Origin: Cyclobacteriaceae bacterium | Lineage (GTDB): Bacteria > Bacteroidota > Bacteroidia > Cytophagales > Cyclobacteriaceae | DNA length: 64,000 nt | Direction of reading: 5' to 3' | Assembly: GCA_012033595.1 (NCBI GenBank) | Contig: JAAUQL010000019.1 | Span: 1 to 64,000 of the forward strand | Part shown: positions 17,139 through 28,728 of the stretch, piece by piece | How the letters are laid out: the number at the start of each line of letters is the position of its first letter | How positions within the stretch are numbered: the first letter of the stretch is position 1 | Program-made: the position numbers and the translations under genes | The notes under the pieces: generated by a model | The model's input: only the letters and a program-made list of their open reading frames with translations | Databases searched by the model: none | What the model was told of the DNA's origin: nothing

Positions 17139-18503
17139 TTACTTAGCATATTTCCCCCAAAATTTAATTTCCGCCGTTTGAATCTGGACACCGCCGCCAA
17201 AGCTTTTTATGATCTCAAAACGCACATATTTAAATTGCTTATTGGCATACTGTGGATCGCAATCGAAATCAAATCCTGCGATTACAAAAGCCCTGTCTTC
17301 TTCTGTGAGCTTGTTGGGGTCGGTTTCACCTGAAGGCAGTTCTACTTTGCAATCCGCCACCATTACCCAGTCATTTTTCCAGGCATCTGTACCGCCTATT
17401 TCAGGCCATGCTGTCCAGTATTTGAGGCTTTCTGTAGTAGATGCAAAATCTGCAATTGGCTTTGGATCATTGGTGGCCCAAATTCTGTAATGCTCCCAAC
17501 ACTGCGCCGAGAATACAGGGTTTCTTGCTCTCATCCAATACTTATGACGGCTGAAAGATGCAGGCTTATCCATCAAGATTGTAAAATATAATGGCTCTAC
17601 AGTATAGTTTTCATCGTATTGATCGTCTTCAAGATAGTCGTTTAGAATATTTGAATCATTGCCTGTATGTGCCCATGAGTCATTACTCCAAGTGATGCCG
17701 TCCCACATTTCTTTGAATGGGTGCTGTCCATCAGGTCTTTGAGCTAAGTTATCCCCCCACCACTTAGCAGTGCCTGCATCAACGTCGATACCATATCTAT
17801 GCCACTCGTAATCCTGTGTCTCTCTGTTTCGCCCATATATCTCCTCTTCAAACAGCGGAGTAAGTACTGTATCAAGAAGTGTGGAATAATTGTCCCAACG
17901 ATCTCTGATTTCCAGCACAAACCGACGTTCTACATTTTTAAATCCCCTGAATGCATAGCTGCCTTCCGTTGATGAGGAATAATAAGCTTCATAAATTTCG
18001 AGTTCATTATTTACAGAATCTTCTACGAATAGTGTAACAACTACATTGGTATTGAACTCATTGATCCATTTAGCATATACTCCGCCAAATGTTTCGCTAA
18101 TTGTCAAAGTATTTCTGATCAACTGTACAGGAGGCGTCAGTGGCGTAATATTGATTTCAACCGGAACTGACTCATTCATGCTTTTATCAATAGCCACTAA
18201 CTTCACAGTTCGGGTTTTAACATCAGGAAATCCTTCTATCATGATAGTGTCGCTATAAGCCGAAGTAAACTTAGTCCTAACTTCACCACCTTCAATGTAT
18301 TTGTAATATGCTTTTACTCCTAAAAGATCTTCATCTTCAGGCTGCACAAATGTAAGTATGGCTCCACCATTAGTATTTTCCACCTCTACGTTGGTTACAG
18401 AGCCCGGAGGTATGCTATTTGTCGGATCACTCCAATCAGTTGGCATATTGCATCCTGCAAATGCAAGCAGGGTAATTAAGTATATTATAGATATATTTTT
18501 CAT
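17139..18503 (-). CDS. SusE/F-position lipoprotein with DUF4959, DUF5126 and DUF5000-like domains
   Basis: 454 residues, lipoprotein Cys19 (FAGC). Two Ig/Fn3-like domains follow: the first (about 38-120) begins PPGSVTNVEVENTNGGA and matches DUF4959; the second (about 125-225, FGGVYAKWINEF) matches DUF5126. The last about 220 residues are a discoidin-like DUF5000 domain (HYRIWATNDPKPI, EIKFWGKYAK). Proteins with this order follow SusD in many Bacteroidota PULs and are thought to bind glycans at the cell surface. It is the third gene of the PUL A susCD set, 72 bp after SusD. Confidence 0.8.
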   Translation of the reverse strand: MKNISIIYLITLLAFAGCNMPTDWSDPTNSIPPGSVTNVEVENTNGGAILTFVQPEDEDLLGVKAYYKYIEGGEVRTKFTSAYSDTIMIEGFPDVKTRTVKLVAIDKSMNESVPVEINITPLTPPVQLIRNTLTISETFGGVYAKWINEFNTNVVVTLFVEDSVNNELEIYEAYYSSSTEGSYAFRGFKNVERRFVLEIRDRWDNYSTLLDTVLTPLFEEEIYGRNRETQDYEWHRYGIDVDAGTAKWWGDNLAQRPDGQHPFKEMWDGITWSNDSWAHTGNDSNILNDYLEDDQYDENYTVEPLYFTILMDKPASFSRHKYWMRARNPVFSAQCWEHYRIWATNDPKPIADFASTTESLKYWTAWPEIGGTDAWKNDWVMVADCKVELPSGETDPNKLTEEDRAFVIAGFDFDCDPQYANKQFKYVRFEIIKSFGGGVQIQTAEIKFWGKYAK

Positions 18504-18575
18504 TTTATTTATTTAAAAATTTTTGTACTATCTCGTCACCCAAAAAGTCTATGAGAGAATTATTAAATATTTAAA

Positions 18576-20518
18576 CTACCAGCCTGGATTTTGAACAAGA
18601 TTCCTGTTTTTTAACAGGTTTTGAGTTCGTATTGGCCACAAGTAATCCTTTACCTCAAAATGCTGAATCCACAAATTCTGGATGATGTAGAAGTCATCAT
18701 GTGTTTCAACTGCTCTGTTTGAATTCAATCCTCTGATCGGAGCATTCATATAAATTTCAGCAAGTTTCCACCTTCTTAGATCCCAGAATCTAGCTCCCTC
18801 AAATGCAAGCTCATTTAATCTTTCTCGCTGAATAATGTCTCTCATACCAGCTTTGTTGATGGGCTTGACGGCATCTTTGGCAAACTGCTGCCAGCTGGTC
18901 ACCACCCCTTTTAATCCGGCTCGTTGTCTTACCAAGTCAATATACTCGTAAACAGCAACATCGGGGGCATCTTTTGACTCATTTAGTGCTTCGGCATACA
19001 TAAGATACAAATCAGCGAGCCTGATGATCGGGAACGCATAGCGCTCATAACTCATTCCATTTGTATTGTTTGGAGCTGATGTTTTGTAATTAATCAATTT
19101 TTTACACAAATATCCGGTCGTTGAATACCTGTCTGAAATCCATGCACCTAGTTCATGAGATGCATTGAGGTAAACAATATAAAGGTTTTCATCACCTCTT
19201 CTTCCATTGCCATAGAATGTGCCACCATCAAAGCTTATGGAGCCATAAAATCTCGGTTCGCGATTAAAATGCAATTGCATTGTACGATACCCTTCTTTGA
19301 CAACCATTTTATGCTTTTCATCCCCTTCTTTCAGTAAAAACCTGTTATCATAATCGAAAAATTTATCCTCTTCGATTGGTATCCCATTTTTGGAATAAAA
19401 CTGCTCAACGACCCTCAATGTAGGTGCCCAACATCTGCCAACGCTTCCGGCACTCTGATCGGTGTGGAACATTGGCTGACACAATCTCTGAATACTATTA
19501 ATATTGTCATCCGAGTTGCCCCAGATTATTTCAGAGTTCCATTTCTGTGTTACCGCTCCTCTAACTCGCATGCCAAGCAATGTAGCTGAGTCAAGTTCCT
19601 TGGCATCATTCTCCTGATCAAAATAGTACAGGCTGATACCGGCCTCGTGTGCAGCATCTATCGCTTCCTTTAGTGCTGCTGCTGCTGCATCCCAGCGTTC
19701 TTTCTTGTATTCCTGTGGAAAAAGTGCAATGCCGCGTTTGTCTACATAACCCGCATAGTCGGGATTTCCATTGAAAAGTGGGCTGGCCAGCAATGTTAAG
19801 GCCTGAGCCTTTATTGACAAAGCGATAACTTTTGTAGGACGACCAAGATCAGCAGCTTCATCTTCAATATAAAGCGGCAAATCTGCCAATGTCTCATCAA
19901 TGGTTTTACAATATATGCCACTACTTCATCCACCGGCTCTCTAAACCTTTGTACTTCTTCTGTAGTGGCACTAATCCCCAGATTATTGTCAATAATCGGC
20001 ACTGGCCCATACATGCGAAGCAGCCAAAAATGATAATAAGCTTTCAGGAATTTTACTTCAGCTATCCATTGATCCCTTTCTGTTTTAGTAATATCAAAAG
20101 GCTTGTTAATATTCTCAAGAAAGATATTTGCATCACGTATTCCCGTAAATAAAGGACGACCTCCTGCTAATTGCCACTGGTTGTCAGCATTAGAGCTCCA
20201 AAAGTTTGCAATAGGTTGGTCAGTCCCCTGGTCACCTCGTGAAAGATACCACAACCGGGGGTTAAAACCTGTAGATATCGGATCGTGAATCCAAAGTTCA
20301 TCCCCTCCGAGAAAAGCTGGATTAGTGGATGCATCGCTTCTGCCAGGCATAAATGAATAGATTCCGTGCATATAGTTTCTTGCTTCGTATCTATTGGAAA
20401 AAGCATTGTCTATAGTGGCAATGTTGTCTGGCACCACATCGAGGTAGTCCTTACAAGAAGTATTCATGCCTATTAAGACTACCATTACCAATATTATTAT
20501 ATTTTTGATTGAGTTCAT
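18576..20518 (-). CDS. susD: SusD/RagB outer-membrane glycan-binding lipoprotein of PUL A (one-base frameshift)
   Basis: About 647 residues if the frame is restored. The 5' frame starts at 20518 with lipobox Cys22 (MNTSCKDYLDVVP) and the SusD N-terminal TPR half; it runs into wrong sequence after DEVVAYIVK. The 3' frame resumes with TIDETLADLPLYIEDEAAD and carries the SusD C-terminal half, ending DYLWPIRTQNLLKNRNLVQNPGW. The break maps to the four T at 19904-19907 (AAAA on the coding strand); one more A repairs it. SusD binds the glycan over the SusC pore. It starts 5 bp after the SusC stop. Confidence 0.9.
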
Positions 20519-20522
20519 TTTA

Positions 20523-23500
20523 TCAGAAAGTTAGGTTAACACCAAGATTGAATACCCTTTGGAGTGGATAGTTCAGACCATTACCACCCATTTCTACATC
20601 CCATTCATGAAATTTACTAAACACAAGCAAGTTTGAACCACTTAGGTAAATTCTACATGAGCTAAGCAGTATTTTTTCGCACACCATATCAGGCAGAGCA
20701 TATCCAACTTCTGCAGTCTTCAACCTTAAAAAAGAGCCATTCTTCATCCACCATGTACTTTTCTGATTATTATTGGATACAGCATAATTAGAAAGCCTTG
20801 GCCATCCAGCCTGTGGATTTTCAGATGCTTCTGACCAGTAATTATCAGCAATAAATTTAGCAAGCCCGGTTTCAAGAACATAATCTTGGCCTTCTGGTTT
20901 ATAGATTCTGAATGGCGACATATTGTAAGAATCGATCCAGAAGGAAACCCTGGCAGATCCCTGAAAGAAGCATGAAACGTCAAAATTCTTCCAGCCAACA
21001 GAAACACCAAAACCATAGTTGATTTCAGGCACTTTTGGATAGCCTATAGGTACCTTGTCAAATTCATCGATAATATTATCACCATTAATATCTTTGTACT
21101 TGATATCACCAGACATATAGTCTCCAAAATCCTGTCGGGGAGAATTATCCACATCTGCCTGATCAATAAATAGACGTTGCGCGACATACCCCCATTCCTG
21201 GGTAATGGGCATATCAATTCGTGATCTCCATGGTACATCAGAAAAATCGGGCTCTTCATATTCTTTAAATACGCCCTTTGCATATGTAAAATTACCTCTA
21301 GCTACTACCCAAGTACCTTGTGATGAGGAGTAGGTATAATCAACTGATACATCTAATCCGCGACTATTTGCCTCCCCAACATTAGCCTGAGGTATACTCC
21401 AAAGTCCCATACTGGAGGGTATATCTGCTCTTGTTTGCAGAATATTTTTTCTCGTTTCATCAAAGAAGTCAGCAAGAATATTCACACTGTTTTCAAATAA
21501 GCCAAGCTCAACGCCAAGGTTTGTCTTATAAGCTGTTTCCCATCCGATGAGCGGGTTGGCATAGTGGCTTATGGAAGTACCCCTTCCACTGGAGCCATCA
21601 AAATTATAGCCAAAATTATATCCTCCTGCGCTACGCACGTTTACTCTTGACAAGTAGAAGAACCGCTCATCACCAATTTCATCATTACCCACTAAACCAT
21701 AGGTGCCCCTAATTTTGAAATTACTCACATATTGTGAAATTGACTGCCAGAATGCTTCATTTGAAATTACCCAACCCACACCAACTGATGGGAAAAAGCC
21801 CCACCTGTGACCTTTATCAAATTTTTCAGACCCATTATAGCCAAAGTTAAATTCACCAAAATAGCGTAAATCATAGCCGTAAGTCACCCGCCCTGAAAAT
21901 CCGAGATTTCTTTTCGGAAGGGATTCCGAAAGGTTTTCAGCATTTGAATCCAACCTGTTTCTTCCAATAAACACCAGCATGCCACTAGTAGAATGAACAC
22001 CAAATATCTGGTTATAAGCAAGTGATGCTTCACCATAAAATGAACTACTCATCCTTTTGTAACCAGGCTCATAGCTCAAATGCTCACTACCTGATTCCGG
22101 GTTGAGTTGAAGAAGTTTGTATTCATCAGATTGTTTTTCATAACTCATCACTCCATAATAATAAGGAGAATAGGCTCGAGTGAGATCAAAAGATGAATTT
22201 CTAGTAGTATTCCCCAGAAGTCTGCCGGTAAGCCCTGGCAGCCATTTACCAAAGTCCTGCTTAAACTCCAGTTGAGACAACATCACAGTTTTGCTTTCCT
22301 GCCTGTATCCTTTCACCATTTCGGCATAAGGATTCATAAAATTTCCTCCTGCATCACCACCAAAGAGGGTGTGGTTAGCAAACTGATAAGTGGAATCGGG
22401 GGTAAATACAGACGGGAATCTCACTGGACTAACTTGAAGTGTACTTTTATACATACTGGTACCTCCAGGTATCGGGCCATTGTAATCATCAAATGCGCCA
22501 TGCATACGTACAATCGCCTCTGTACTTTCAGTTAAATTAATATTAATATTAGACCGCAAAGTAAACCTCTTAAGGTTTACATTGCTGTTATAATTATTGC
22601 GATCGTCCACTTTAAGGATTCCGTTATCTTGTGACATAGATCCCGCGATATAGTATCTTGCTACTTTACCACCTCCAGATATGTTCATATTTGCTCTCTG
22701 GTTGGCGGCCATATTCTTAAACATCTCCTCCTGCCAGTCTACCGCCGGATACACATATTGATTGGTACCTGCAATGGTTTCGTCAATCTTCTTATTGGTA
22801 TAAGGAATATTAGCAAGCGGATCTCTGGTTCTTGCTGCTTCGTTAGCCATCCTCATATAAGTAATTGGGTCAGCCATCTGTAGCTCCTTTGTTGGGGTAG
22901 AGAAGGAGTTTTCGAACCTAAATGATATCCGCGCTTTCCCTTCTACTCCTTCTTTTGTAGTGATTAGAATAACGCCGTTTGCACCACGTGCACCATATAG
23001 CGCTGTGGCAGTGGCATCCTTAAGTATAGAGAAGCTTTGAATATCATCAGGATGCATTCGAGACAGATCAGTAGTAGTGACCTCAACATTATCTATAAGA
23101 ATAAGGGGATCTACCTTCCCTGTGCCAAAAGATGTAACACCACGAATAAAAAACTCCGCATTATCATGTCCTGGTTCACCGCTTGTCTGATAAGCAATAA
23201 GACCGGCAATTCTACCTGCTAAGGCAGTAGTCAAATTACTGGAAGGCACTCTGAGTTCTTTAGTATTTACACTTTCTATTGCAGAAATTACACTTTCCTT
23301 TTCTTGCTGGCCGAACGCCACGACCACTAATTCGTCCAGTGCAGTAATATCTAGAACCATTCCCATATCTATGACAGAACGGTTGGCTACTACGATTTCT
23401 TCTTTGATATAGCCCACCGAGCTAAATACCAGCACCGATTCTGTAGAAGGTACCGAAAGAGAGTAATTACCATTTACGTCAGTCACCGTTCCAACGGTGG

Positions 23501-23953
23501 TTCCCTTTACTACCACGTTCACGCCCGGCAACCCTGAATTGTCCTCAACGGCGGTAACCCTGCCGGTAATGGTGATCCCCTGGATTATGATCTCCACGGG
23601 ATTTTTCAACTTGCGGTTAGGTGCGAGCTTGCGCACGCCAATATTGTTATTGACTTGCTGAAATTTAAGCCTATTGTTTTTGAAATGTTCAAAAGCAGCT
23701 CCTCTACAGAAATGTCGGCTGCGGTAAAGCTAAAACGCTCTTTTAGAAATTGATCGGTTTCAAAAACAGTAAAATTAAAATTAGTCTGGTTTTCGATTTC
23801 CGCAAACACCTCCCTGATGGAAACATTTTTAAAATCGACATCCACTTTTACATTGCTGACACTTTTAATTCTTTGTGCCTCCAAATCAAATGCAATTACA
23901 GATGTCATTAACAGTAACTGAACTGTAAATCCGATTAATGAGTATTTAGTCAT
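20523..23953 (-). CDS. susC: SusC/RagA TonB-dependent oligosaccharide transporter of PUL A, with STN domain (one-base frameshift)
   Basis: About 1143 residues when restored. The first frame (23953 to about 23665) gives the signal peptide and STN domain (VKVDVDFKNVSIREVFAEIE), the part that signals to FecR. The second frame continues through NNNIGVRKLAPNRKLKN, a carboxypeptidase-like domain (TGRVTAVEDNSGLPGVNV), the TonB-box region (LDELVVVAFGQQ), the plug with GARGANGVILITTKEG and the beta-barrel ending VFNLGVNLTF. One missing A near 23664-23666 (TTAAATTT for TTAAAATTT) separates them. It imports glycan fragments across the outer membrane using TonB energy. FecR lies upstream, SusD follows. 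Confidence 0.93.
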
Positions 23954-24055
23954 CAGATAAATGAGTTGTAACCATTTTTTTTCATAATTTTGATAATTAA
24001 GTAATTAATAGATTTGAAAGGTTGACCGTATAGACCTGAGAAATCTGGTCAACCG

Positions 24056-24088
24056 AAAAATTAAGCCGCGGACAAGATCTGCGGCTTA
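24056..24088 (-). terminator. Terminator/attenuator between FecR and SusC of PUL A
   Basis: On the minus strand TAAGCCGC (24088-24081), 11-nt loop, GCGGCTTA (24069-24062) and then a T-rich run to 24056. It should separate the sigma/FecR transcript from the susCD transcript. Confidence 0.75.
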
Positions 24089-24092
24089 TTTG

Positions 24093-25109
24093 TTAATTGT
24101 CCTTTTTTGCCATAGCATCAAATTTTAGGGTTAAACTTTTATTTTTCAATTCATAATTAAAAGGCTTTTGAAATTGCAGATTCATTAAAATATTCTCCAA
24201 TGTTTCATTTTCGTATTCAGCAGATAGCACCCAATCGTGCGGTGGCTGACCTTCAATGTCAATTTCTACGGCATACCATCTGTGAATTTTCTGAATGAAA
24301 TCATCAAAACTGGAAGACCTGAAAACCAGAACTCCCTCCTTCCACGCCATGATTCCAAAATCCGTAATCACCTTCTGCTCAAGTTCCTTTTGCCCGACAT
24401 TCCATACTGCCATTTCTCCCGGGGCAAGCAAAAGCTCGCTTTCGATGCCGGGAACTTCAACTTTGATTTTGCCGGTAAGCAAGGCTATGGTCTCCTCAGT
24501 ATTTTCGTGAGAGCTGATATTAAATGAGGTACCGAGGGCGGTGGTGGCGGTATTTTTTGTATGCACGATAAATGGTCGTTGCTCATCATGGGCAACTTCA
24601 AAGAAAGCTTCCCCACTCAGGAAAATCTCTCTTTTGGTTGGCGAGAATTCCATAGGATATTCAATCCGGGTGTCTGAATTAAGAAAAACTACTGATCCAT
24701 CAGTAAGGACAATTCGCTTCTTTGTTCCGGGCTCGACATACTTTTGGATCATTTCCGAAGAGGTAGCCACCACCTGTTCACTTTTTTTGCCGAAATCAAC
24801 AAAAAAGTATGCTACCCCTGCCGTGAACAGCAGCAAAAAAGTAGCGGCAACTTTTAAAAAATGCTTGAAATAAACAGCCCCTGAATCTTTTTCGGTGCTT
24901 GCCTTTTTCCAAATCATATCCTTGTTAGATTCTAAACTAACCAGTTCAGTGGTGAGGTCATCTGACTCCCAAAATTTCCCTATTGCTTCAAAGGTCTGCT
25001 GATTGATCTTTGAACTTGCCCGCCATTGATCAACCTGCACTCTTTCTGCTTCAGAAATTGAATTGCTAAAATATCTAACCAGTAAAATGTCTAAGTCTTT
25101 GTTGTCCAT
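24093..25109 (-). CDS. FecR-family anti-sigma factor of PUL A
   Basis: 338 residues. The cytoplasmic N-terminus (DNKDLDILLVRYFSNSISEAERVQVDQWR) binds the sigma factor. One TM helix spans about 84-104 (HFLKVAATFLLLFTAGVAYFFV). The periplasmic FecR domain follows (YVEPGTKKRIVLTDGSVVFLNSDT, FLSGEAFFEVAHDEQRPFIVHT, ALGTSFNI), with a C-terminal STN-like DUF4974 end (RWYAVEIDIEG, LSAEYENETLENIL). It passes the signal from the STN domain of the adjacent SusC to the ECF sigma factor encoded just upstream. Confidence 0.95.
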   Translation of the reverse strand: MDNKDLDILLVRYFSNSISEAERVQVDQWRASSKINQQTFEAIGKFWESDDLTTELVSLESNKDMIWKKASTEKDSGAVYFKHFLKVAATFLLLFTAGVAYFFVDFGKKSEQVVATSSEMIQKYVEPGTKKRIVLTDGSVVFLNSDTRIEYPMEFSPTKREIFLSGEAFFEVAHDEQRPFIVHTKNTATTALGTSFNISSHENTEETIALLTGKIKVEVPGIESELLLAPGEMAVWNVGQKELEQKVITDFGIMAWKEGVLVFRSSSFDDFIQKIHRWYAVEIDIEGQPPHDWVLSAEYENETLENILMNLQFQKPFNYELKNKSLTLKFDAMAKKDN

Positions 25110-25206
25110 TCAAGGATGTTTTATGTAAAAACACCAGCCTGAACAAAAAGGCGTAAGTAGCAATGAAAAAAAATTTTTGATGAAAAGGCCTGTTAAGCCT
25201 TCAATC

Positions 25207-25857
25207 CTAGAAGCCAAAAAAGGAGAATAGCAGCGCCAATATGGTTGATTTTCCCAATCCTGTCTTTTTGTCGATGGGTATGACGGGGGTTGAAGATGAT
25301 TTCTCGAGGTAATAATGCTGCACTTCGATCCTGAGGGATCGCATGGCGAGTTCGAGGTGTTTCTTTACCGTCTTTTCAGAAATATCCATTAATTCACCAA
25401 CTTCTGAAATTTTGATATGCTCGTTTTTGACCAGCTCAAACACCTGCCTTCGCTTTGGTGGCAGATTTTTGACGACCTCGCTTACAATAAATGCAAGTTC
25501 CTTTCCGAGTGTTTCATTGAGCGGATGTAGCGATTGTTCACTGAGTTGATCAATAGGAATTTCTTCTAGCGTAGTTTTGGTGGCTCCACGGTTTTTTCTA
25601 ATCAGATTCAGACTTTGATTCTTAACCGCTAAAAACAAATACCCGGAGAAATTTTCTATCTGTGGCAGTTTCGACTTTTGCCTTAGGATTTTTATCATAA
25701 CATCCGACACCACATCCTCGGCATCTTCAAAGGTGGGCACAAACATTAAGGCAAACTTGATCAGTCTGGAATGATATATATCAAAAAACTCATCGAATGC
25801 AGTGCGCTCGTTTTGCGCTATGCGCAGAAGTAAACTATCTTGTTTTGCCTTATTCAT
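25207..25857 (-). CDS. ECF RNA polymerase sigma factor of PUL A
   Basis: 216 residues. Region 2 (FDEFFDIYHSRLIKFALMFVPTFEDAEDVVSDVMIKIL) and region 4 (LPPKRRQVFELVKNEHIKISEVGELMDISEKTVKKHLELAM) are clear, with no extra sensory domain. About 40 extra C-terminal residues end in a hydrophobic stretch (STILALLFSFFGF), which is common in Bacteroidota FecI-like sigmas. The gene starts the sigma-FecR pair of PUL A and is predicted to direct transcription of the downstream susC. Confidence 0.94.
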   Translation of the reverse strand: MNKAKQDSLLLRIAQNERTAFDEFFDIYHSRLIKFALMFVPTFEDAEDVVSDVMIKILRQKSKLPQIENFSGYLFLAVKNQSLNLIRKNRGATKTTLEEIPIDQLSEQSLHPLNETLGKELAFIVSEVVKNLPPKRRQVFELVKNEHIKISEVGELMDISEKTVKKHLELAMRSLRIEVQHYYLEKSSSTPVIPIDKKTGLGKSTILALLFSFFGF

Positions 25858-26067
25858 TACTGCAACCGGTCAATAATAGGTTGTATCAACCCGATCATAA
25901 TTTTGTTTGGGTCACAAGATAAAGTAAAAGTGTGACGACTTTTTATTAAATCATACACTTTTTTTTATGTAAAAGACTTTCTTTCCCTCACAAGTCCATC
26001 ACCATGCAGGATGCAAAGTGGCAAAAGATGCAGGTGTCGGCTGGGCATCCGGCACCTGGATTATGAT

Positions 26068-28728
26068 CTATAAAACAACTGAATTCCCAGTCAATTCGAA
26101 TTCATCTTTCAATAACAGATCAGAGCCAACAATGCCAATCTGAAAACGACCCGGTTCGATAACGGTCTTGGAGGCTGGAGTAATTACCGACATTTGTTCT
26201 GGCTTTATCGTCAGTTCTATTTGCCTTGATTCGCCTTTTGTCAAATAAATTTTTTCTATGTCAACGAGTGTTTTCAGTGGAACCGTGGTACTTGCCTCTT
26301 CATCTGTCAGATAAAGGAGAATTGTTTCATAGCCATCAAAATTACCTGTATTGGTAATGGTTGCCATCATCTTGATTTCCTCTCCGGCCTTGGCACTATC
26401 GGGCATACTCAGGTTGGATATTTGGAAGGAGCTGTACGATAATCCATGTCCAAATGGAAAAAGGGCGTCCCCTAAAAAATAGCGATATGTGCGACCTGCC
26501 ATCTGGTAATCGGAAAAAGGCGGTAGCTCTTCTACACTTTTATAAAATGTAATCGGCAACCTTCCCGAAGGGCTGAATTCGCCAAACAGCAGTTCGGCGA
26601 CGGCTTCACCGGTAGCTTCACCGGGATAAAATGCCTGAATGATGGCGGGCAAATGGTCGTTTTCCCAGTTGAGTGCGATGGCGCTTCCGCTGAAGTTGAT
26701 ATAGATGATGGGCTTTCCCGATGCATGTAATTTTTTCAATAGCGCTTTTTGATTTTCCGGTAACTCTATATGGGTTCGGTCACCATGGGCAAATCCATCA
26801 ATTTCGAGTTTCATTTCCTCGCCTTCGAGTCGAGGAGATATGCCCCCGAAAAACACGATAACATCTGCGGCTTCGGCTGCCGCGAGCGCCTCTTGCGCAT
26901 AGTCTCGCGTGGTGCTTGTTTCTACCCAGACCAGCTTTGCCGAAGGGTATAGGAGATTTGCCCACCAGTGAGGTTTTTTGATGTATTTTGATTGCAATTT
27001 ATATGGCCTGCCTGCCTCCAGCAAAATCTCGTCGTATTCTATATATCCAAATTTTTGATCGAGGATGACTTTGCCGTCCAGGATGAGATCGGCCGTTCCG
27101 TTAAAAATGTAGGTGCCCGTCTTTTCAGGAATAAAGACACCTTCCCAGCTCACCGCGAAGGTTTCCTCAAGTTGACCGCTGATGGGCGATAAAGCCCATT
27201 CAAAGTTGATTGCGCTATCTATACGGGCGATGGCGGGAACCCCGACCAAGGAGTCTCCCTTGAAGTATGCTGCCTTCAGACCAGGCATTAGGTTCCCATT
27301 CTCATAGTGGAAATAGCACCCGGAAGGCACAGGCTTCAGGTGGCCATAGATTCCGGGCACCAACGGACCTCCGGGAGTATAGACCAAATCCTCTTGTTTC
27401 ATGCGCCTTTGCAGGGCAGCAAGCGGGGTGGACGGATTGACAGGAACACCATTGTAATTTCCCAGCAGTACATCTTCATTGTCGGCATTGGGTCCGATCA
27501 ATGCGATTTTAGTCCCTTCCTTAAGTGGTAATACGCCATCATTTTTCAAAAGAACAAGTGACTCTCTTGCGGCTTGCTTCGCAAGTGTCAGGTGCTCTTC
27601 TTTACCTACGATGTCGTATGGTATATTAGCAAAAGGAACATCCTCAGGCTGATCGAACATCCCCAACTGAAACCGGGCCTTAAAGAGTCTTTTGAGTGCC
27701 CGGTTTACATTGGCTTCGCTGATAAGCCCTTGCTCAAATGCTTCGTCCAGGTTGTCTTCTACAAATGCCTTTGCTTCTTCGCAGTTTAGGTCAGCCCCTG
27801 CTGCCAAGGCCCAGCCCCAGGCTTTAACCGGCTGATCCACAAGGCCATGGTTGTCTTCTTTATAAAAATCTGTTACGGCACCGCAGTCGGTGACTACATA
27901 GCCTTCAAATCCAAATTTATCTCTGAGAATCTGCTGTAACAGCAAGTCTGACCCACAGCAGGGTTGCTCCCTGAATCGATTGTAGGCACACATTACCGAC
28001 TGGACATTGGCCTCCTCAATGGCAGCTTTGAATGCGGGCAGGTAGGTTTGATAGAGATCGCGATCATTGACATAAAAATTGTCGGAATGCCGGCTAAATT
28101 CCGGCCCGCTATGGACGGCATAGTGCTTGGCAGTTGCAATGGCCTTGAAATACTTTTCGTCATTGCCCTGAATCCCTTTGATAAAATTGACGGCCATCCT
28201 GCTGGTCAGGTATGGGTCTTCGCCATATGTTTCCTGCCCCCTGCCCCACCTGGGATCCCTAAAAATATTGATGTTGGGTGACCAGAAGGTCAATCCGGTA
28301 TAAATGCTTCTCACATCCTGTTGAGCAAAATAGTTGTGCTTTGCCCGACCCTCGTCTGATATGACATTGGAAATATCGAGCATTAAGTCTTCGTTGAACG
28401 TGGCTGCCATGCCTATAGCCTGCGGAAAAACTGTTGCCTTGCCGGCCCTGGCCACCCCATGCAGCGCCTCATTCCACCAGTTGTAGGCGGGCACTTTCAG
28501 CCGCTCAATTGCTGGTGCCTGGTTGAACAATTGATTTACCTTTTCTTCCCTTGTCATGCGGGATATCAGGTCTTCGATTCGCTCATCTATGGTAAGGGAC
28601 GGGTTCTGAAAAGGAAAATCATATTGGTTGATGGTGGTGTTGTCTTTCGACTGGCATGCAAATAGTAAAATGATACTGCCGGCAAAAAGTACTGTTTTTC
28701 TCAGTGTCATAGCTTTATTCATTTTCAT
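26068..28728 (-). CDS. GH3 beta-xylosidase/glucosidase-type lipoprotein with PA14 insert, PUL B
   Basis: 886 residues. Lipoprotein Cys25 (LLFAC). The N-terminal barrel carries WNEALHGVARAG, GRGQETYGEDP, AKHYAVHSGPE and the nucleophile Asp281 in GYVVTDCGAVTDF; the TDCGA form and KHxAVHSGPE are typical of xylosidase-type GH3. The C-terminal domain is interrupted by a PA14 domain at about 475-600 (LKAAYFKGDSL, GTYIFNGTADLILDG). FPFGHGLSYSSF and a Fn3-like domain close the protein. It is the last gene of PUL B and overlaps the preceding gene by 14 bp. Confidence 0.94.
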   Translation of the reverse strand: MKMNKAMTLRKTVLFAGSIILLFACQSKDNTTINQYDFPFQNPSLTIDERIEDLISRMTREEKVNQLFNQAPAIERLKVPAYNWWNEALHGVARAGKATVFPQAIGMAATFNEDLMLDISNVISDEGRAKHNYFAQQDVRSIYTGLTFWSPNINIFRDPRWGRGQETYGEDPYLTSRMAVNFIKGIQGNDEKYFKAIATAKHYAVHSGPEFSRHSDNFYVNDRDLYQTYLPAFKAAIEEANVQSVMCAYNRFREQPCCGSDLLLQQILRDKFGFEGYVVTDCGAVTDFYKEDNHGLVDQPVKAWGWALAAGADLNCEEAKAFVEDNLDEAFEQGLISEANVNRALKRLFKARFQLGMFDQPEDVPFANIPYDIVGKEEHLTLAKQAARESLVLLKNDGVLPLKEGTKIALIGPNADNEDVLLGNYNGVPVNPSTPLAALQRRMKQEDLVYTPGGPLVPGIYGHLKPVPSGCYFHYENGNLMPGLKAAYFKGDSLVGVPAIARIDSAINFEWALSPISGQLEETFAVSWEGVFIPEKTGTYIFNGTADLILDGKVILDQKFGYIEYDEILLEAGRPYKLQSKYIKKPHWWANLLYPSAKLVWVETSTTRDYAQEALAAAEAADVIVFFGGISPRLEGEEMKLEIDGFAHGDRTHIELPENQKALLKKLHASGKPIIYINFSGSAIALNWENDHLPAIIQAFYPGEATGEAVAELLFGEFSPSGRLPITFYKSVEELPPFSDYQMAGRTYRYFLGDALFPFGHGLSYSSFQISNLSMPDSAKAGEEIKMMATITNTGNFDGYETILLYLTDEEASTTVPLKTLVDIEKIYLTKGESRQIELTIKPEQMSVITPASKTVIEPGRFQIGIVGSDLLLKDEFELTGNSVVL

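Noticed and set aside
26035-26060. Weak hairpin after GH3 of PUL B
   Set aside because: CAGGTG/CACCTG stem is short and imperfect with no T-run.
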